Part shown: piece by piece, positions 62,801 through 64,000 of the stretch
Layout: every line of letters begins with the position of its first letter
Numbering within the stretch: position 1 is the stretch's first letter
NCBI GenBank assembly: GCA_934132895.1
Contig: CAKPAG010000007.1
Location: 1-64,000, forward strand
Source: an uncultured Clostridia bacterium
GTDB taxonomy: Bacteria > Bacillota > Clostridia > TANB77 > CAG-465
Direction: 5' to 3'
DNA length: 64,000 nucleotides
Notes under the pieces: model-generated
What the model saw: the letters and a program-made list of their open reading frames with translations, nothing else
Told to the model about the DNA's origin: nothing
The model's database searches: none
Position numbers and translations under genes: made by a program

Positions 62801-63053
62801 AGAAACAGAAGGACCTAAAATATCTAATCTACTTCCTAAAATGTCAAGATTTTCTGCTGATGGAAATAGACAAGTTAAAAAGAAAAACGTTATTGAGAAA
62901 ATATTAGATTTCTTTGACAGATTTTATGTTTTAACAAACACTTTATTAAATCATGATCCAGTTGAGTATGGAAATGTAAGTGATGAATATGAAACAGAAA
63001 ACTTAATGGTAGCAGAAGAAAGTGAAGAATATAAAGTAGATAATGAAGAATAG
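59877..63053 (+). CDS. hsdR: Type I restriction enzyme, DNA-translocating/cleaving subunit
   Basis: 1,058 residues; AAGGAAG is 6 nt before the ATG at 59877, favoured over one 6 nt upstream. N-terminal PD-(D/E)xK nuclease (DVTVLVNGFPMIHVELKRRG), then the SF2 motor: Walker A HTTGSGKTLTSF, DEAD-like FDECHRGQFG, TGTPIF, and helicase motif VI-type QAFSRTNRIL. The C-terminal helical region binds HsdM. It pulls and cuts unmodified DNA. Intact, so the host needs working methylation. Confidence 0.95.
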   Translation: MEKLNVVSENMNSTVISKYEYDRSKAQSFQSEAELEKEFIRTLQDQSYDYLNINSEAELILNLKLQLEKLNNYEFSEKEWNYLFNSIIKNGNDGILEKTKKIQEDYIQTITLDDGTLKNIKFIDKEHIHNNRLQVINQYENSGSRDNRYDVTVLVNGFPMIHVELKRRGKPIREAFNQINRYQRDSFWAGSGLYEYIQIFVISNGTYTKYYSNTTRDLHVKGGTKKSSNTFEFTSYWADQENKAITDLIDFTKTFFAKRTILNILTKYCVFTSENNLLVMRPYQIVATEKIINRIEIAHNDKKRIGTINAGGYIWHTTGSGKTLTSFKTAQLATSLDYIDKVLFVVDRKDLDYQTMKEYDRFKKGSANANTSTAILKSQLEDDSKIIITTIQKLTSFIKKNPEHEVYNKQIVLIFDECHRGQFGDMHNLIVKKFKKYYMFGFTGTPIFAENSRTIKGISMTTGQLFGDRLHTYTIVHAINDKNVLPFRYEYVKTVDIKDNIKDEKVNAIDTEKVLMNPARINSVTNYIIDNYSIKTKNTETYSHSTLYNVIEVAKNNKTEEVREKRYINGFNSIFATASIPMAKMYYEAFKKRQENHNLKIALIYSFGVNDEEYDSIDDENSESTENLSQTDRDFLDYAIRDYNEMFGTSYDSSSEKFQNYYKDVSLRMKNKEIDLLIVANMFLTGFDAKTLNTLWVDKNLKYHGLIQAFSRTNRILNSIKTFGNIVCFRDLEKELNEALGLFGDKNANNIVLLKTYEDYYYGYEGNEETKEKEFPGYQALVEVLKERFPVGEMIIGEQNQKEFVKLFGQILKVRNILSSFDKFQNDTLLTDRELQDYQGEYLRIRDDFAIKEKTEKVDITDDVVFEMELVKQIEVNIDYILALIAKYHESNMQDKEIRVNINKAIMASPDLRNKKELIEAFIDSLDGTSNVFRDFQDFMNSKKREELDKIIEEENLKKEETYKFVEDAFERGMVETEGPKISNLLPKMSRFSADGNRQVKKKNVIEKILDFFDRFYVLTNTLLNHDPVEYGNVSDEYETENLMVAEESEEYKVDNEE

Positions 63054-63068
63054 AAAGGAGGAAGTTAG

Positions 63069-64000
63069 ATGAAATTAGAAGAATATGATGCTGGAAAATA
63101 TGTGCAAATGAAAGATTATAAAGCATTTATTCCAAGTAAGATTAATTACAATTGGGAATGGTCAGATACAAAATTAAATAAATTGTTATCTGAAGCCGAC
63201 CGTCAAATAGGAGAATTAAATGCATACTCATTGTTAATACCAAATGTTGACTTATATATTAAAATGCATGTGAAAATTGAAGCAAACAAATCAAGTAGAA
63301 TAGAAGGAACAAGAACAACTGTTGATGAAGACTTGCTAGATATAACTGATATCAATCCGGAAAAAAGAGATGATTGGCAAGAAGTTCAAAATTATGTAAA
63401 AGCAACAAATTACGGTGTTGAAAGAATAAAAGATGGTTTTCCTGTATGTACACGATTGATTAGAGAAATGCATAAAATTTTAATGAGTGGTGTAAGAGGG
63501 GAGAAGAAAACACCAGGAGAATTTAGAACATCTCAAAACTGAATTGGAGGAAGTATGCCAAGTACAGCAGTATATGTTCCACCTCCACATACAGAGATGT
63601 CAGATTGTTTAACAGATTTTGAAAAATTTATTAATAATGATGAAATTGATACACCAGATTTAATTAAGATTGCTATAATACATTATCAATTTGAATCAAT
63701 TCATCCTTTTCTAGATGGTAATGGGAGAATTGGTAGATTGTTGATACCGTTATACATTCAAAGTAAAGGAATATTGGACAAACCTTGTTTATATATATCT
63801 GATTATATTGAAAAAAATAAAGATACATACTATGATACTTTAACAAGAGTAAGAACACATAACGATATGATTGGATGGATTAAATTTTTCTTAGAAGCAA
63901 TAATAGACACGTCAAAAACTGCTAAAGAAAAATTTAGAAAAGTAGTTGAATTTACAAGAGAAATGAATGAAGTAATTATGACTATGTCTGTAAAACCAGA
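63069..64000 (+). pseudogene. Fic-family AMP-transferase gene with in-frame TGA (partial)
   Basis: The first part (157 codons) covers Fic_N, with the inhibitory-helix motif SSRIEG ([S/T]xxxE[G/N]). TGA at 63540-63542 stands where relatives have Trp in SQNWIGG. The same frame stays open to the window edge with VYVPPPHTEMSD and the complete catalytic motif HPFLDGNGRIGR. Fic enzymes transfer AMP (or similar) to target proteins. An ATG at 63555 behind GGAGGAAG could restart translation of the catalytic part without its inhibitor. Co-linear with hsdR (15 nt gap, AAAGGAGG). Confidence 0.85.

Noticed and set aside
63540..63542. TGA read as Trp (alternative genetic code)
   Set aside because: TGA ends several normal genes here (yitT, the transketolase N-subunit, comEA, the 138-residue Tad-like gene) and no other conserved Trp is coded by TGA. 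A nonsense change is simpler.

Overview
The window is AT-rich DNA from a low-GC Gram-positive bacterium, most likely a member of the Clostridia. Supporting signs are the Bacillota-type beta' subunit and rpoBC / rpsL-rpsG-fusA-tuf gene order, a Cys-containing S18, MecA, YitT, a split transketolase, strong AGGAGG ribosome binding sites, and sigma-A promoters of the TTGACA-N17-TATAAT type, many with an extended TGG -10. TGA is a normal stop here (for example yitT and comEA), so code 11 applies. Genus and species cannot be read from the sequence.

Positions 1-16,000 are core: a frameshifted alanine racemase gene divergent from a HAM1/RdgB pyrophosphatase, then rpoB-rpoC behind a strong promoter and a leader with an attenuator-like hairpin, a transglutaminase-like exported protein, a convergent XRE regulator, and the rpsL-rpsG-fusA-tuf operon. 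Positions 16,000-37,300 hold small transcription units: TM2 protein, pilin-like protein, flotillin, acpP, rnc and a radical SAM gene, an Alg14/Alg13-type glycosyltransferase pair, YitT, two-subunit transketolase, two paralogous zinc-ribbon proteins, the rarA / beta-propeller / CvpA / LCP operon, a D,D-carboxypeptidase, ComEA, an ASCH protein with an HD-GYP response regulator, and an SPFH plus Tim44-like zinc-ribbon pair.

Positions 37,600-42,260 hold a Tad-pilus-like operon (platform protein, Flp-like pilin, CpaB-like protein, a large exported protein, two TadE-like minor pilins) without ATPase or prepilin peptidase; two of its genes lack a normal start codon. MecA, the rpsF-ssb-rpsR operon, a small-multidrug-export family protein, MscS, a TetR regulator with the YhgE/Pip membrane protein it probably controls, CutA and a YHYH/Ig-like surface protein follow.

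From 50,001 to the right edge the sequence is accessory. It opens with the 3' half of an initiator tRNA gene, a typical attachment-site remnant. It then carries a TPR/cold-shock protein in operon with an RnlA-RnlB toxin-antitoxin pair, a tyrosine integrase, an XRE repressor, an excisionase-like protein, small element genes, a type I restriction-modification locus and a Fic gene. hsdS is interrupted by a (AC)16 tract that puts its two halves out of frame, and also carries three 12-bp repeats coding LTAE-type residues. This looks like a restriction system that can switch specificity by repeat slippage. The fic gene has a TGA in place of a conserved Trp codon. The most novel-looking arrangement is the TPR/cold-shock - RnlA - RnlB operon; the most testable is the variable hsdS.
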